From the NCBI GenBank assembly GCA_016858145.1, contig JAEHOE010000070.1, positions 186,001-250,000 of the forward strand: DNA of 64,000 bases. Direction: 5' to 3'. Shown in pieces: positions 24,176 to 37,642 of this stretch. This DNA comes from Edaphochlamys debaryana. Its lineage: Eukaryota; Chlorophyta; Chlorophyceae; Chlamydomonadales. Every line of letters begins with the position of its first letter. Positions within the stretch are counted from its first letter, which is position 1. The notes beneath the pieces are model-generated. The model had not been told where the DNA came from and did not search any database. It saw only the letters and a list, made by a program, of their open reading frames with translations. A program made the position numbers and the translations under genes.

Positions 24176-27100
24176 ATGCGGCGCGTGGCCGCAGCATTTG
24201 CCGTCCTGGCCCTCGCGTGAGTGGGCGCGTAGGTGTCACTCTGGCCGTCGGCTCGTTTCCAGAGGCCGCGACCAACTCAAAGCTTACAGCTGTTGCTTTA
24301 CTTAGCTGCGGGGCGCAGTTTATGGCGGTCAGCAGTTGGCTCGCGGGTAATGTAGGAAAGCGCCGCCGAGGCCCTTCGAGGCCGACGGCGTTACGGGTCC
24401 CCGAGCCCGCGCTTCAACAACTATTCAAGCCGCGCGCATGTCGGGCGACTATAGCCATAAGCCATGGACATACGCGTTACGTTTCCACTCGTGCTGTGAG
24501 AAAGAGAGAGAGGTTACACAGCGTGTTGGGCGTGGGGCGTCCAGGTCACCGCACCCAGGTCACTCGACTATCGTCGGGGCCGGCACCCTCACCCTGTCCC
24601 CTTCCGCCACTTCCCGCGCAGGGCCGGGGTGGCCGCCCAGTTTGAGGATGAGGACCCGACAGTCTCAGCTATTGAGAACCCGGGCCAGGTCTTCCCCTAT
24701 GCGTCTTGCCTGCGGCCCCTGAGCACGTCGGTCTACTCGGCTGTGCCCGTCGCCAAGACCACGTCTTTCTCGTACGGCGAGAGGACCTGCTGGACCTTCC
24801 TTTACCGGGACGAGCAGTGCACGAAGTAAGCAAATGGCCTGTAGCACTGGGTGGCTCTAGGCGCCTTTGCCATAGTTAGGGGGTTGAAAGCTTTCGTTGC
24901 CCTACGCCCTCTGAGTGCCTTCGTGCCCTTTGCTCACTGGATGCCTTCGTGCGCACCATACGCCCACAACTAAGCCGACTCCGCCCTTTCGTTGCCGTCT
25001 TCCCGCAGGCCCAACGCCACGCTTAACGGTAGGTGGCATGCAGCAAGCGGGCGGGGGCGGGGGGGATGGGGGCCCCGTTGGGATGGCATTCGGGGGGCAT
25101 TTGGCCATGAGAGCCAGAACGCTGAGCCCGGAGACTGAGCCCAGACTGCCAAAGCCCGCGTGCCTCTGGCCTTCCCGCTACATCTTAGGTCCATCAGCAT
25201 TGAAAGGGTAACGGCGGCGAAGGTGGACATGAGGCTGTTCTTTCGGCATGAACCCCATCGCTAACGGCTTCAACCCTCACCCGCCCCTCCGCGCAGGCAA
25301 GTGGCCGGCCTGCTGCGAGCAGGGCTTCCACAAGTTCGAGATCAACATCAGTGAGTGCGCCCCTGAGAGACCATGGGGTGGCTGCCAGCACCAGATCCCC
25401 ATCAGGGGTCCCTGGGCAGGAGGCTTGGGGCAGCGTGGGGCCGGGGTAGGCGTTGGCCACAACGCACGTTGCGAGCCGGACGGTCAAGTCGTGCATGGAG
25501 ACGCGCTTGCGAGCCCAGGCGAGCCCACACCCGCTCTTTCGGGCCGTTCGCAATCTGCCAGACCACACCACACCCTCCGAACTTCGCCCAGCGCGCCGGC
25601 CCCTGATCGCGCATGCCGACCTGCACCCTGTGCTTGCCCTCCCACGCAGACCGCTCTTGCGTCCCCGCGGGTGGCTCGGGCCGCCCCTTCACCGCCAACG
25701 CTACGTACAAGGGCAAGGCCACGGTCGTGCCCTACGCCCGCCTCTGGAACGATGGCGCCGGTGCCACGCTCTATGTCACTGGGCTCGATGCCTTTGGCCC
25801 CGCCGTTAACGGTACTCAGTTCTGCCTGACCCGTGAGTTCAAGTCCCGTTGATAGAGCGTGAGGGGCACAGTACGAGTGGGCGCACACCAATGCGGCACC
25901 AGCCCGCTCGCACCCTCAGCACTGCGCCAGGCCTTCAACCGTGGACGACAAGGGTTCTGAGGCCAAGCAGCATGCGGCCATGGTTTGGGACCAAGCAGCA
26001 CAGCACGAACGGCAGGAGGGCAAGGGTGCAAGACTTGCAGGCGCGCTGATTAGCAAGGCTCGTGTATCAAGTGGGCGCTGCCAAGAGGGAAGTGCGCCGT
26101 GCTGAGGCACCGGCGAGGCAGAGGCCCGCGTGGACGCTGGTGCTGCAGTCGACGGCCGCATGACCAGTGCCAACAACAACCAGCGCGCGCTTCAAAAACT
26201 GGATCGGCGTGCCTGGATCGCCCCGGGCCCCGCAACCAACGGCCTTGGACAGCGCGAGTCAGGAAGCACTGCCCGCGCCCTGCCTGGTCACGCAAATCCG
26301 CCCATTTTCAACTGCACTCCCGCTGCGCTCTCACCGTCAATGCCTCCCTCGTTTGGCCGTGCAGTGCTCAAGGCCGATAACATGTGCCCCACTCTGAAGA
26401 AGCTGGCGCCCGAGTGGCCCAAGTGGTCGCTGGCCATGTGGGACGAGAACCACAAGTGAGGCCTGGGCCCTGGGGGCCGCCAGTATGTGTTCGGGTATGG
26501 GGTGTTGAGATTCTCAGGGACCATGAAGTGCATTGTCGCGCGGAGCGGGAGGAGGGCAGGGCAGAGGAGCGGCAGGCGCTGTCTGTCCTTGCCAGCTTGC
26601 GCACGGCATAGGGGTCAGTGCTGGGTTACAGGCGGGGATGGAGCGGGGACTGCCGGTGAAGGCCGTGGGTTGACGCATGCCCTGCGCTCCGCCTGCCTTC
26701 GTCTCGCTCCACAGGTGCTGCCCCGTCAGCAACGGCTCGTACCCCTCGCCGCCTCCTCCCCGGGTCCGCCCGCCGTCCCCTCCCCCGCCGTCCCCCAAGC
26801 CGTCCCCTCCCCCGCCGTCCCCTCCCCCGCCGTCGCCGCCCCCGCCGTCGCCGTCTCCTCCCCCGCCTTCTCCTCCCCCGCCGTCGCCGCCCCCGCCGTC
26901 CCCCACGCCTTCCCCTCCCCCGCCGTCCCCTCCCCCGCCGTCGCCGGGCCCGAACTCCCCTCCCCCGCCTTCTCCTCCCCCTCCGTCCCCTCCCCCGCCG
27001 TCCCCCGCCCCCGCCGTCGCCGTCCCCACCTCCGCCGTCGCCTCCCCCGCCGTCGCCCTCCCCGCCGCCCCCCCCCGAGCCCGTTGTGCCGTGCGAGACT

Positions 27101-29366
27101 TGCTACAGCTTCTTCACCGTGTCTGGCCCTGGCGTCCCTCCCTCCAACTGGTTCGCTGACCCCGCCCACTGCGCGGTGAGGCGCTGGCACTTGCCTCAAC
27201 CACGCTTATACCCGGGCTCGAACGTGCCCGATGGTAAAAGGCGCTCATTCTCAGCATGCATTGCTCGCTCACTCACCCCTCTGTCCTCTGCTTCCGCCTC
27301 TGCCCCTGCTTCTGCACTCGCAGAACGCCCAGAGCGCTTGGGAGGACTTCTTCCTGGGCAGCCCCACCGTGCCGGAGCACATTGCCTCGGGCTTCAACAC
27401 CTACGAGTGCTCCGGAGACACCTTCAAGGTGCGGAGCGGCTTTCGCGGGAACCGGGCAGGGCTGGGCGGGCAACCGGGGTGGGCCCTGAGCAGGGCTGGG
27501 CCGCCTGAACGAAGCGCCCATCCTGCCGCCGCGACGATACCTCACCGCATGCTCGCTGTGTCCCCACACGGCCTTTCGCTAACGCTGTTGATCGCGGTTG
27601 TTCTTATCTCGCGACTGCGCAGGTCTGCGGCGCCTACGTGTCGGTCAACGACGCCACCGCTGTGGTCAACGCCGTGGACTGGGACGCCCTGCTGGCTCAG
27701 GTCTTCCTGCTGGGAGACGCGTGCCCCGTGGAGCTGTCGGGTCAGCGCGTGTTCGTCAGCGGTTCCAACGACGAGTGCGGCTTCTACTCGGGCAGCCGCG
27801 ACTGCGGTGAGAGGGGGGAGGGGCGCGGTGTGTGCCTGCCTGTTCACGCGACGCAAGGGCCTGCAGGGGGCCTACAGGGGCCTGAGATAAGCGGGCTGTG
27901 CATGGGCCTGGGCGATGTAGAGTTGACTGAGGCCTCGCTGCGGCCCCCGTGCTCCCTGCCCCGCAGCCTTCCCGCCCCCTCCGTTCCCCAACTGCACGTG
28001 AGTACGCGGGACAGGGGCGTCAGACTTTGATGGCCGCAAGCACTTGCAGGGCCCCCGCACCCTCGCGCAACCGCCCCGCTGGTCTCCTCTGGCTGCTGTA
28101 CAGCAGGCTTGCGTATCCTGATCGTTCGCCTCCCGTATTCGCGATCCCTGATCCCGCCCGCAGTACTTGCCTGATGAGCCAGGTGCTGCAGTTCACCGTG
28201 GGCCAGGTCATTACCACCCGCCGCGCCTCTGCCGCCTCCACCTACCACTGCGCCTCGGTCACCATCAACGAGGAGCCCACGGCAAGTCCTTAACTCCTCT
28301 TTCATCACGATTCTTTTGACAATCGCTTGTAGCTACAAGTCGTCAGCTTACCGGGCAGCCCTGGCCGCACCTGTCTGTCCTTGCCTGGCGTCGGTTCCTG
28401 GGCTCTGTCTAATTGCTAGGCCCGTGCACCCACAGACTGGCGGCCAGCTGGCCAAGTTCTGCAACAAGGTGACTGAGCTCAAGAAGGTTGAGTTCTGGCT
28501 TGACTGGGAGAAGCGCCTGGACATTGAGAGCGTGGTCCTCTTCTCCAAGGACGTGCCGAAGGGCAAGTCTGTGTCGAGTGAGTGGGGTTGCCTCGGGCCG
28601 GGCCGGGTGGCGGTGCTGTGCACTGGGCAAGCTCGCGAGGGCTTGGGTGCGCAGCGGGACGGAGCGGGAAGCGCTGCAGCGGCAGTGCCGAGGGAGCATC
28701 CGAGAAGCATGTATCTGATCGCTTGCGCCCCTGCTATCCTCTCGTCGGCTCTTTCCCCGCGCCGCAGTCGCCTGGGACCGCCCCTCGAACAGTGCCCGCA
28801 TCACCGCTCTGGACTGGACCGTCAGCTGGGTGGCTGCCAACGAGCCGCAGGTACGCCCAAGGGTTGCGGTGGAGGGTGTGCACAGTTACCGTAGGAGTCT
28901 GGTCTGGATACTCACCGGCCCTTGAGTTCCACTGGGGCCAACAGTGAGAGGAAGGGCGTCAGGGCGGGCCCGTGGCTTGATGTGACCGCATCGGCAGCGG
29001 TTGGGGTGACCCTGACGCACCTGTGCCCCCTCGCTCTCGCCGCCGCATCAGATCTGCTTCGAAATTGACAACGTGAACGGCGGCATCCTGGACCTGACCC
29101 CCCGCCCCGCTGAGAAGAAGCTCTGGTGGTCGGCCTTCGACCACTCGAACAGGTGTGTGTGCTTGCCTGGTCAGAGGCCGCTTCAGGCCCGAGCTGGAGG
29201 GTATCGCTCAAGCCTTGTGGGAAGCTGGACATGCTGTTGGCTGTGTCAATACGAGGAGGCTGGCGTCCGGCTCTTCCTCATGCCCCAGCCCATCCTAACG
29301 CGTGCCCCCGCGGCCCCTCCCCGTCACAGGTGCTGCCCTACCGAGGCCAGCAGCCCCCTCGAGTAA
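24176..29366 (+). CDS. pherophorin C (linker frameshift)
   Basis: Fifteen exons: 24176-24216, 24622-24825, 25009-25028, 25297-25350, 25650-25832, 26365-26455, 26715-27175, 27324-27428, 27623-27806, 27967-27997, 28164-28281, 28436-28577, 28768-28850, 29052-29152, 29330-29366; about 617 aa if corrected. Signal peptide MRRVAAAFAVLALA; N-terminal pherophorin domain (QVFPYASCLRPLSTSVY, CWTFLYRDEQC, FHKFEINI, GTQFCLT, WSLAMWDENHKCCPVSNGS); long regular SPPPP linker (about 205-322); C-terminal domain (CETCYSFFTVSGPG, VCGAYVSVND, KVEFWLDWEKRLDIES, ICFEIDNVNGG, CCPTEASSPLE end). The linker switches frame at the five-C run 27002-27006: one extra C. Every other junction is in phase. The intron after 28281 has a GC donor. 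Secreted matrix glycoprotein. Confidence 0.88.
27002..27006. other. apparent 1-bp insertion in linker
   Basis: Five C follow T at 27001. The upstream frame gives SPPPP repeats up to here; the frame shifted by one base continues SPPPP repeats from here into PEPVVPCETCYSF. With four C the two halves join as one uninterrupted linker. Confidence 0.6.
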
Positions 29367-30761
29367 GGAGCTTATTGACGGAGGCAGTGGCTTTGTTCCG
29401 CGAGCGGAGGAGGCTTGCAACCCCAAGCGTCTGCTGGCCTCCCTGAACCGCGGACCGGTTTAAAGCACGCGTTGCGTAGGGGCTTGGCGCGTGCGTTGAG
29501 ACATACGGACGCAAGCCATGCTGACAGCATACGGAAGTGTGACCCGAGAACCCTCGTGTGCTGGTGAGAGCGCCGGGTCTATGAAAAGAGTTGCAGGGCA
29601 GCATTTCGCTACCTGCCAAGACTTTGACGCACGATAGAGGGATCTCTGTACGGGTGCGCGCGCGTTGAGCATCCAGACCCTGACACAGGCGGCATGTAAA
29701 TCCTTTAAAGCCCTCCTCCACTCTTTGGACTTGAGGTCTCCTTTTTGTTTTTGGGGTTGGCTCTCCTAAGACTGATGCGTCATTTGGTGTTGGGCGAACC
29801 GGTGAAAGCCCCTGCATAGGCCAGGCTTGGTTGCGGCGTTTGCATCTTCCAGTCCAGGCTACTTCGGATGTACCCTATCCGTCTACGTGCGCGCGTGGTC
29901 TTGCCACTGCAAGGTTTTAAGTTTAGCCCCGCCGGGCCGGGCATTTCGTGACCTCCTTTACCCCAGCACTGCCGCTTGGCGCACTGCCGCTTGGCGCTTC
30001 TCGCCCACGGTTGAGAGCGGCTGCCGGCCGGGCCTGACCCCGCGCCCTCAAGCCTCAACCCTGCCACAGCGCCTTGTAATAGTCCCTCGGCAGAATGGTC
30101 AGTGCCACTTGGAGATGCAGTGCCCCTGGCCTGGGGGGCGTCTGGAGGTTACCCCAACAGCGTAGCACTGCCGAGTTGTATCACTCCAGGGTCTTGAGAG
30201 GACCTGACCAGCAGTTTAGTGGCCCGGGGCTTCTGTGCTCGCAGGGGCCGTGCAGCTTAGTCCGGACGACGATGAAGGGGGATGCAGCTGAACGCAACTA
30301 GGCTGTGGCCCGGGGGTCGGCCTGACGCCGTGCATGCACGCACACATGCACGGGCTGGGAGGGAACGGGCCGGGGGTAACTCGCGAACTTCGGTGTACTG
30401 CGTAAGGTAGGGCAAGATGCGCACACGCAGGCCTGCGATGCAAACGGGTAACGCGCCGTACAAATGGCGCCTTATGTCTGTGCTCGTGCCTTGTCCCCGC
30501 CCCTAATGCCCCGGGACTCAACACCAACATAGCACATCGCGGCCATCGCGGTCTCGCATTCAGCTCGTTCACGCCGTTAGGTGAGCGACATGTCGGCGCG
30601 CACTCGCGGGCTCTAGTCGTCAATCCGCACCCCGTGAGGTACAGCTTTGTTGCCCTTGACATTGGCTGCTTGTCGCGTCCAGCTGAACGCGCGAAAACTG
30701 AAGCGCCGCGACCCTCCTCATAACCGCGCAGGACCTGGCGCCATCACCGGACGACCCAACA
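29367..30761. other. intergenic between pherophorins C and D
   Basis: Holds the 3' untranslated region of C (TGTAA at 29695-29699) and the promoter of D. A 15-base direct repeat GCACTGCCGCTTGGC is present twice at 29966-29995. No coding exon seen. Confidence 0.55.
29695..29699 (+). terminator. TGTAA polyadenylation signal of pherophorin C
   Basis: TGTAA 329 bases after the stop codon of pherophorin C, in the expected range for a volvocine 3' untranslated region. Confidence 0.6.
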
Positions 30762-33700
30762 ATGTGGAAGCGGACGGTGGCATTGCTGCTGGCGCTTGCC
30801 GTGCTGTGAGTCCTCCGTAACCGCGACGCGCCCATCCGCCGTCAGCAGCAATTCCTTGCCGGGTTGACTCGCGCGGCGCTTGTCATGGAAGTGATTTCGC
30901 TAAGCTGCTGAGCTATGCTACGTAGGGCTATAAGGAGTCTATGCGCAGGCAGACGGGCGACGCGTTTCGGACGGCAGCCACCGGCTGCGGGTTGCCACGC
31001 TCCAAAGGACCGGTCGTACACATAGAGCTGACTCCTTTCTATCACTCCGTACCACAGGGCGGTCCCAATTGACGGGCAGGTTGAAAGGCCAGCTCCGGTT
31101 TTAGCCGTGCCCAAGCCCGGCGAGTCGTTTCCCTTCGCCTCCTGCCTGCGACCCCTGAGCACGTCGCACTACAATGCCGGGTATGCAATCTCGACCACGA
31201 CTTCCGCTGATGGCGAGGAGACGACTTGCTGGATTCTGCAATGCTCGGAACCGCAGTGCACCAAGCCAGATGCCGACATCAACCGCAAGAATGCAAGCTG
31301 CTGCACTGCGGACCTGAACAAGTTTGAGATGAACATCAGTAAGTTCGCGATGCCCATCGCTCGCTCGCGCACACCCCTCGCTCAGCATTGCACCCGAACA
31401 CGTCGATGCATATACGTGAGCGCAAGGTTGTTAAGAGTTATGGGAACTCGGTCGATAGACGAAGTCCGGCTGGCCATGTGGCCCCGCCATGGCCCAAACC
31501 CCCCCCCCTGCATTGAGCCGGGCACAGTGCTTTGACCCCGGGCACGGAGCGGCACAGAGCAATCCTCGCCTTCCGAGGAAGTAGTGGTTGCAGGGCTCGT
31601 GCACGCACCAGCGGCGTCTGTCGTTAGCGGGAAGGGTCGAGCGGGCTGCGGGCAGCAGGAGGGAGAGGTCGGTGGGGGGGAAGCGCTCCGGACCAGATTG
31701 TGGGACAGCAGGATTCAGAGGGTCAAAATTGAGGAGCGGGCCGAGGCACAGGTGAAATCTTTGCTAAGGGATCCGGTCGGCGGTGCTCGTCCAGCGGACC
31801 AGGCTGCCGGTGTCAGTGCCCTCAAAGGCTGCTCCAGCGCCACTCAGTCGCACACCCTACGTGCGTGCGCCCAAGCACTGTCCCCACCAAACCACACTTC
31901 GGCCACCACGCACGCCCCACCAGCCCCTCTATCAGCCAGCTGACCCCCCCTCCACTCAACCCCTCGCCCCCCGCACCCCACTGCGTCCAGACATGCGGTG
32001 CGTGCCTCCCGGCACGGAGGGCCGCCCCTTCCCCGCCACCGCCACCTACAAGGGCCAGCCCACGGCTCAGGTGTTCAGGTGCGCTGCGCAAGTCGCTGCG
32101 ACCAGGGGGCTCCGATGGTGTCTGCCGAGGGAGGGGGGGCCGTAGGTGCTCCAGCAGTCGGCCCCAAGCTTTGCCGCAGATGCTCATTCACACACACGGG
32201 GCGGCCCACCTGCTGCACCCGTACCTCCTCCGAGCTCCGACAGGGCTTGACTGCCGCGCTTCCCCCTTCCGCCTTGCCTCCTTGCTCTCCCCCACATCGC
32301 CGTGTAGCCGTCGCTTCGGCCAGACCAGCGGCATGACGATCCACGTCAGCGGCCTGGGCGGCATGGGCAAGGCCGTGCAGGGCACCCGCTTCTGCCTCAC
32401 ACGTGAGCGGGGCCTCCTGGGGCAGTTAGCACTCGGGGCTCGCATGCGACTAGCCCAGCACTACCAGTCTGGGGCTGGGCAGCCTCTGCTTCTAGCTCCT
32501 AGCTGCTGCTACCGCCACCGCTTACTGGGGGTGTGTTCCTCCCAGCTGGTGTTACGGCAACCGACTCGCATGCGACCCGCATGTCCCCCGCCCGCCGCTT
32601 CCCGCAGTCAACAAGGACGCGCTGTGCCCCAGCATCAAGGACCTCCTGCCCGAGTACCCCAAGTGGACCGTGTCCCTCTGGGACTCCCGCCACAAGTGAG
32701 GCTTGGGCCGGGTCGTGGGTTACTTGAGACAACGGGGCGTATTGCCGCGGAGTCGTGGCATCGCATTTCGCAGGCCGATGCAAAATGCCTGTGATTGCCG
32801 GGTCGTGGGTGCCGGCGGGGCCAATGTCCGCGCGGCTGGGGGGCCGGAAAGTGAGGGAGGGAACAGCAGGAGCGATTGAGGGTCCAGGGATCGTGTCGGC
32901 TGGTGCCGTCTCGGGTGTAGGCAGGAACGCGACTATGGGCACGCCGCGCGCGCCCCTAGGTCTTGGCAACTGGTTCCAACGGGCCCCCACCCCTCCCCCC
33001 ACCTGCACCGCCACAGCTGCTGCCCTGTGACCAACGGCTCCAACCCATCGCCGCCGTCGCCGAGGCCGCCCCGGCCGACCCCCAAGGCCCCCAAGCTCCC
33101 CGCGCACCCCTCTCCGCGGCGCCCCAGCTTCCCCCCGCCTCCCCCTGCCGGCTGCGAGCAGTGCTACGAGTTCCAGGCCATCCCTGGGCCGAACGTGCCC
33201 ACGCTCAACTGGTTTGACAGCCCTGCCAACTGCGTGAGTTGGTTGGGTTGGGACACATCAACGTGGCGCTGGTTGGTCAGCCCTCTGGTTGTTTTGTGCA
33301 AGCTCAGCTATTGCGGGGGCCCCGGCCCGGGGGCCTGGGGTCATGCCCTCCCTGACTGGATCCCGTGGGGTTGAGTCCTACCTGGTTCCCGCCCTGGCCA
33401 TACCGTTCCGCGCTCTCCATGAGCTCGAGGCCCCTCGCGCCTCTCTCCCTCCACAGGAGACCGCCAAGAGCGCCTGGAACGACAACTTCGACCCCACCGG
33501 CGCGCGGCAGCACCTAATCACGCCGGGCTCTTTCGGAACCGACCGCTTCAGATGCGCGGGCGACAAGGCCAGCGTTTGCGGCTCTTACCGCTCTCCCGCG
33601 GACGCCACAACTGCCCAGGAGGAGGTCCAGTGGAGGATCCTGCTGGAAGGCGTGTTCCAGTCCAACTCTGGGAACTGCCAGTCGGGTCTCCAGGGCCAGA

Positions 33701-36139
33701 GCCTCTCGGTCCGCGGCAGGTTCAAGGACGCGTGCGCCGACGCGGTCGAGCAGTTTGCCTGCGGTGAGTCATGGTGATGTGGCAAGAGACGAGCCTTGCC
33801 ACGTCGCCTCACGCTACATGGCTGGTAGCGTGGTGGTTGGCATGGTGGTGGTGCGTTGGTGAAGCCCTGCGGAGGCCGGTCTGCAGGAAGACACGCCCTG
33901 GGGCACAGGGTCCTGGCTGCTGCAAACCGCGTGCGTGTGAAGACCCCACAGGTAATCCACCTCCCCCAATCCAACCGCCCGCCCGCACCCTCGCAGCCAA
34001 GCCCGAACCCCCGCCGTTCCCCAACTGCGGTGGGTCGGCCTACCACGGCCTCTTAGTTTGCCGCTTGGTCCGTTGGTCCGTTGCATGCTGATGCTACTGT
34101 CTCGCGCCTGCGCGGGCACATGTGGGCCAAGCATCACGGGCCCCATGCCCAACGTCATACTTGACTGTCGGACCCTTTGACTGTACGGTGGTACGACACG
34201 CAGGCGCTTGCAACAACTTCACCAAGGCGATGCAGTTCCAAGTCAGCTCAGCCGTAACGCCGCGGCGGGCGTCTGGCGACACGACCTACTACTGCGTCGC
34301 CGTCCAGGCCACCACGGTAGGCACTAGGACCCCGCGAGCGTTGCTGCGTGCAGCGGCCAAGCGATAGCTGGATGGTAGAATGCGGTGCAGTGCACTCACA
34401 GCTGCCGTGGTGTGAGCCTGGAGCCACCGGCACCGGCACCGGAACCCCCCTCATCCGTTTCTTCACGCCCAACCAACCCCAACCCTACCCCTCGACCCTA
34501 CTCCCGCAGCCCGTTGAGAACGACCAAATCAACCGTGACTACTGCAAGAAGGTCAAGAGCCTGTACAAGGTGCGCGGGTTGCCTGCCTGATGCGCCCAGA
34601 GTCCCCTGGCCGAGCTGGGGACCCAGCATGCCCCGAATCGGCAGTGCGGGACACACCACACCTCTTGGAAGGACCGCGCGGGGCCCCGCAGCGAGTGGCG
34701 GCCCCGATTCGTCCACGAGGTCCCCGGAACGCGTACAAGCTCATGGCAAGCAGGAGGGCGCGGGACCCAGCGCAGCAGCTGGAGGTGGCCCCGTCGCGCC
34801 CCCTCCGCGAGGCCCCGGGCCCGCGCAGCGCCTACAACACCCCGCCATCCGGCAGACAAACGCCGCCGTCTCCGCGCCCTGTGACCTCGCAGGTTGAGTT
34901 CTGGCTGGACTACGAGAGGCGCTGGGACATCAAGTCCATCGCTATCTTCGACACTGACACCAACAAGGCAGGGCTCAAGGTTCCGGGTGAGCAGGGTGCG
35001 GGTCCTGGCCGGGGCCTCAGGCGACCTGTGTGCGGCAGGAGCACGGAGACGGGGCTGGGGCTGCCCAGATCGGAGTACGGCCGGCAAGGGCGCGAGAAAC
35101 CGAGGCGGGAAGGGAGGTTGAGGCGGGATGGGCTAGGGCCCCGGTGCCAAGGCCTACCGTACCGGTACCGCAACACGGCCCCCGCCAGCAGCGCGCTCGG
35201 CCTCCGCCACCTCCACCTGCTGTGATCCCCCGGGCCCCCCCAACCCATGGGTCCCCCGCACCAAACCCCTCGGGCTCGGTACCGTCACCTGCTGATCGAG
35301 CGAGGGCTGCTGCTTCCTCCCCCCGGCCTTTGACCGTAACCGCAGCCACCTGGGGCCCTGCCGCCGACAATACCCTGCGCGTGACCTCCCTGGAGTGGAG
35401 CGCCGACTACGTGCGGCGCAGGAGCCCCCAGGTGGGTGGCAGCCCTGGGCCGAGGGCTGATGCAGTGGGGGGGGGGACGGTGTCAGAGATGGTCAGTCAG
35501 AGGCTGGGGGTACAGGCGGGAAAGGGGGGGACTGGGGAGGCTGAGTAACAGCCTCATATGGGCTTTCAGCGGGATTCATGACAGCACCGATGGGCTCTCA
35601 GCGGGGTCCGCGAGGTGCGTGCAGGAGGGTCTGGGGCGGGCGGTGCGTGCCACGGCCGTACGGCACGACAGCAGCACAGCACCCAGCCCCAGCTGCGTGC
35701 AGATGCGTGCACGTGGCCGCTTACCGTCACGCACCCCCTCGCCCGCAGATCTGCTTTGAGGTGAAGAACGCTGCGGGGGACATCTTCAGCCTCAGCCCGG
35801 CCCCTGCGGAGCGCAAGCTCTGGTCGGCGGCGTTTGACGCCCGGAAGAAGTGAGTGGCACAGGGGCGGGTTCGTGCCGCCGGGCGGGCGTTGGGCTCAAA
35901 GCAAAGCGCAATGCAGCGCAGAGCACGATGGCACGCTGGGCGTTGGGCCGCGGTGAGGACGTCCAGGCAGCTGCGCGCCGTGGGATGCCTGGACGCCTCG
36001 GACTGATCGCTTGTGCACATAGTGGTTAGTGGAGTACAGGGGGGGAGCGTCAAGTTGGGCCCCTGACCGTCCGTTGCCTGGGCCATACGCCCCCGTCGTC
36101 CCACGCTGCAGGTGCTGCCCTATCACAACCAGCGTGTAG
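30762..36139 (+). CDS. pherophorin D
   Basis: Fourteen exons, all in phase, 544 aa: 30762-30805, 31058-31338, 31991-32078, 32308-32402, 32608-32695, 33017-33233, 33457-33763, 33997-34029, 34204-34316, 34510-34569, 34893-34986, 35346-35431, 35749-35849, 36112-36139. Signal peptide MWKRTVALLLALAVLA; N-terminal pherophorin domain (ESFPFASCLRPLSTSHY, CWILQCSEPQC, CCTADLNKFEMNI, GTRFCLT, WTVSLWDSRHNCCPVTNGS, Cys pair at about 199); a short, irregular Pro/Ser/Arg/Lys linker (about 206-244), much shorter than in C; C-terminal domain (CEQCYEFQAIPG, SVCGSYRSPAD, VEFWLDYERRWDIKSIAIF, TWGPAADNTLRVTS, ICFEVKNAAGD, CCPITTSV end). One exon (33457-33763) spans what are two exons in A-C. Secreted matrix glycoprotein. 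Confidence 0.92.
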
Positions 36140-37308
36140 CCGGCTGATTGTCCTGCTGCCAAGTCTTAACCTATGTCCAAGCCTTATACCGATGCCACGA
36201 CAAGGCAGCACGGGCGCTGCCGTTGAAGAGGGGTGAGGGAGTGAATGTGGTAGGGGCCAGGTGGCAAGCTGCAAGCCGCAGCGAGGCCTACGTTCTGAAC
36301 CCGGCAGAGGATTGGCGCGGTTACGGTGGGGCTGCGTATGTGCCTGGACGGGAGGCTGCCGCGTGACGAATACTCATTTGCGGGTTGCGGATACCTCAGG
36401 TATCCACAAACATTTCTCTGGAGTCCGCGGGAGTGACCGGCCAGTACCATCGTTTTGGGGGGTAAGGAGACGTTTTGGGGGGGTAGGAGGACCAAGGAGG
36501 AAAGGGAAAGGGGGATCACTGCAGGGCTGAAGGGGTCTCTAGCCATCGGATGATAGTGTGTTGCTGAATTATCTACACCTCGTCTCTCTTTCTCTCGTTC
36601 ATATAGTGCCGTCGCCTGGCCCAGGAGCCCTCCTAGCCTCTGCCCTCCGCTTCTTCGTCTTCTTCTCTATCGTCCCCATTTCTCATTTTCCCTCCGCTTC
36701 TTACTCCCTTCATGCATGTATCTTCATCCCGTTTACTACGCCTAGCGCATTTTACCTCTATAAGTGCCAGGCAGGGACAGGGGCTTAGCTACAGTTCGGC
36801 CGAACCTGCTTTCACGTGCTAGCGTGTGCTAGCGGCGGTGCATCGGCCTTCCAGGACCCAGAGCACTTGCTCTTGCTATTACCCTCAGCTACTCATGGTT
36901 TGCGCATTGAGACGATCTTTCTTCGGTGGGTGGTGGGGACTAGGGCAGGCGGCGGAGGTCAAGGGGCGCGGGTCCGGAAGGCTAAGCGACTGCCTGTGTG
37001 GCTTGCGGCCGACAGCGGTTGGCCCTTTGGCGAAGGGCTCGACTCGCTCCGTCCCGTCCCGCCCCGCCTCGCTGTGACGGTTACCATCGGAGGCGCCCGT
37101 GCTTATCACTTCCGGCACATTTATAGCCGACAACGCGGGTGCAAACTTCGTGCCGGCTGAAGTGGGGCGCAGGCCCCGAATGTCCACCCGTCTTCCCAGA
37201 ATTGCCGGCGGAGGGCCTAAGTCCGACGCCAGCCAGGCACTTTATGTTGCTGAAGACGAACTTGTGCTGCAGGGCATTGTAACACAGGCGCCTGGAGACC
37301 GCGCGTGG
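36140..37308. other. intergenic between pherophorins D and E
   Basis: About 1.2 kb: 3' untranslated region of D, then a pyrimidine-rich stretch (36570-36730) that is less GC-rich than its surroundings. The only plus-strand TGTAA noted is at 37278-37282, rather far from the stop of D. No coding exon seen. Confidence 0.5.
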
Positions 37309-37642
37309 GAGGGTTGACGAAGATCGACCTCGCGTACGCGTCTATGAGCTGGCATGCTCATGCTGAGACCCCTGTAAAACACATTGTCATTCGTCTACGC
37401 ATACCGACGTGCAGGCCCGCGCCGACCAGTCGAGAGCGCTGGAAGACTCGATGTGGCGGGCGCGCCGCTCCGTACGGCAAAGAGGTGCATGGCGCTGCCT
37501 CCTGCAAAAGAGCCGCGCACCCGCTTTCAGCTTTATACATCGACCGGAAGGTCGCAGCATAAGCGTGTAGAGCCGAGTAGGCTCCTCTTCAAGCCCTGAA
37601 GGTAGCTGGCCTTCCGGCGTGGTTCATGCGGCGCTATTCCTA
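37309..37642. repeat. 335-bp dispersed repeat, copy 1
   Basis: Aligns end to end, same orientation, with 42649-42983. Both begin GAGGGTTGACGAAGATCGAC and end GCGGCGCTATTCCTA. Differences are about ten scattered substitutions, three indels of 2-10 bases and a small variable patch near the 5' end. Contains the short inverted repeat ATGAGC/GCTCAT. This copy ends 197 bases upstream of the pherophorin E start codon. Confidence 0.93.
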
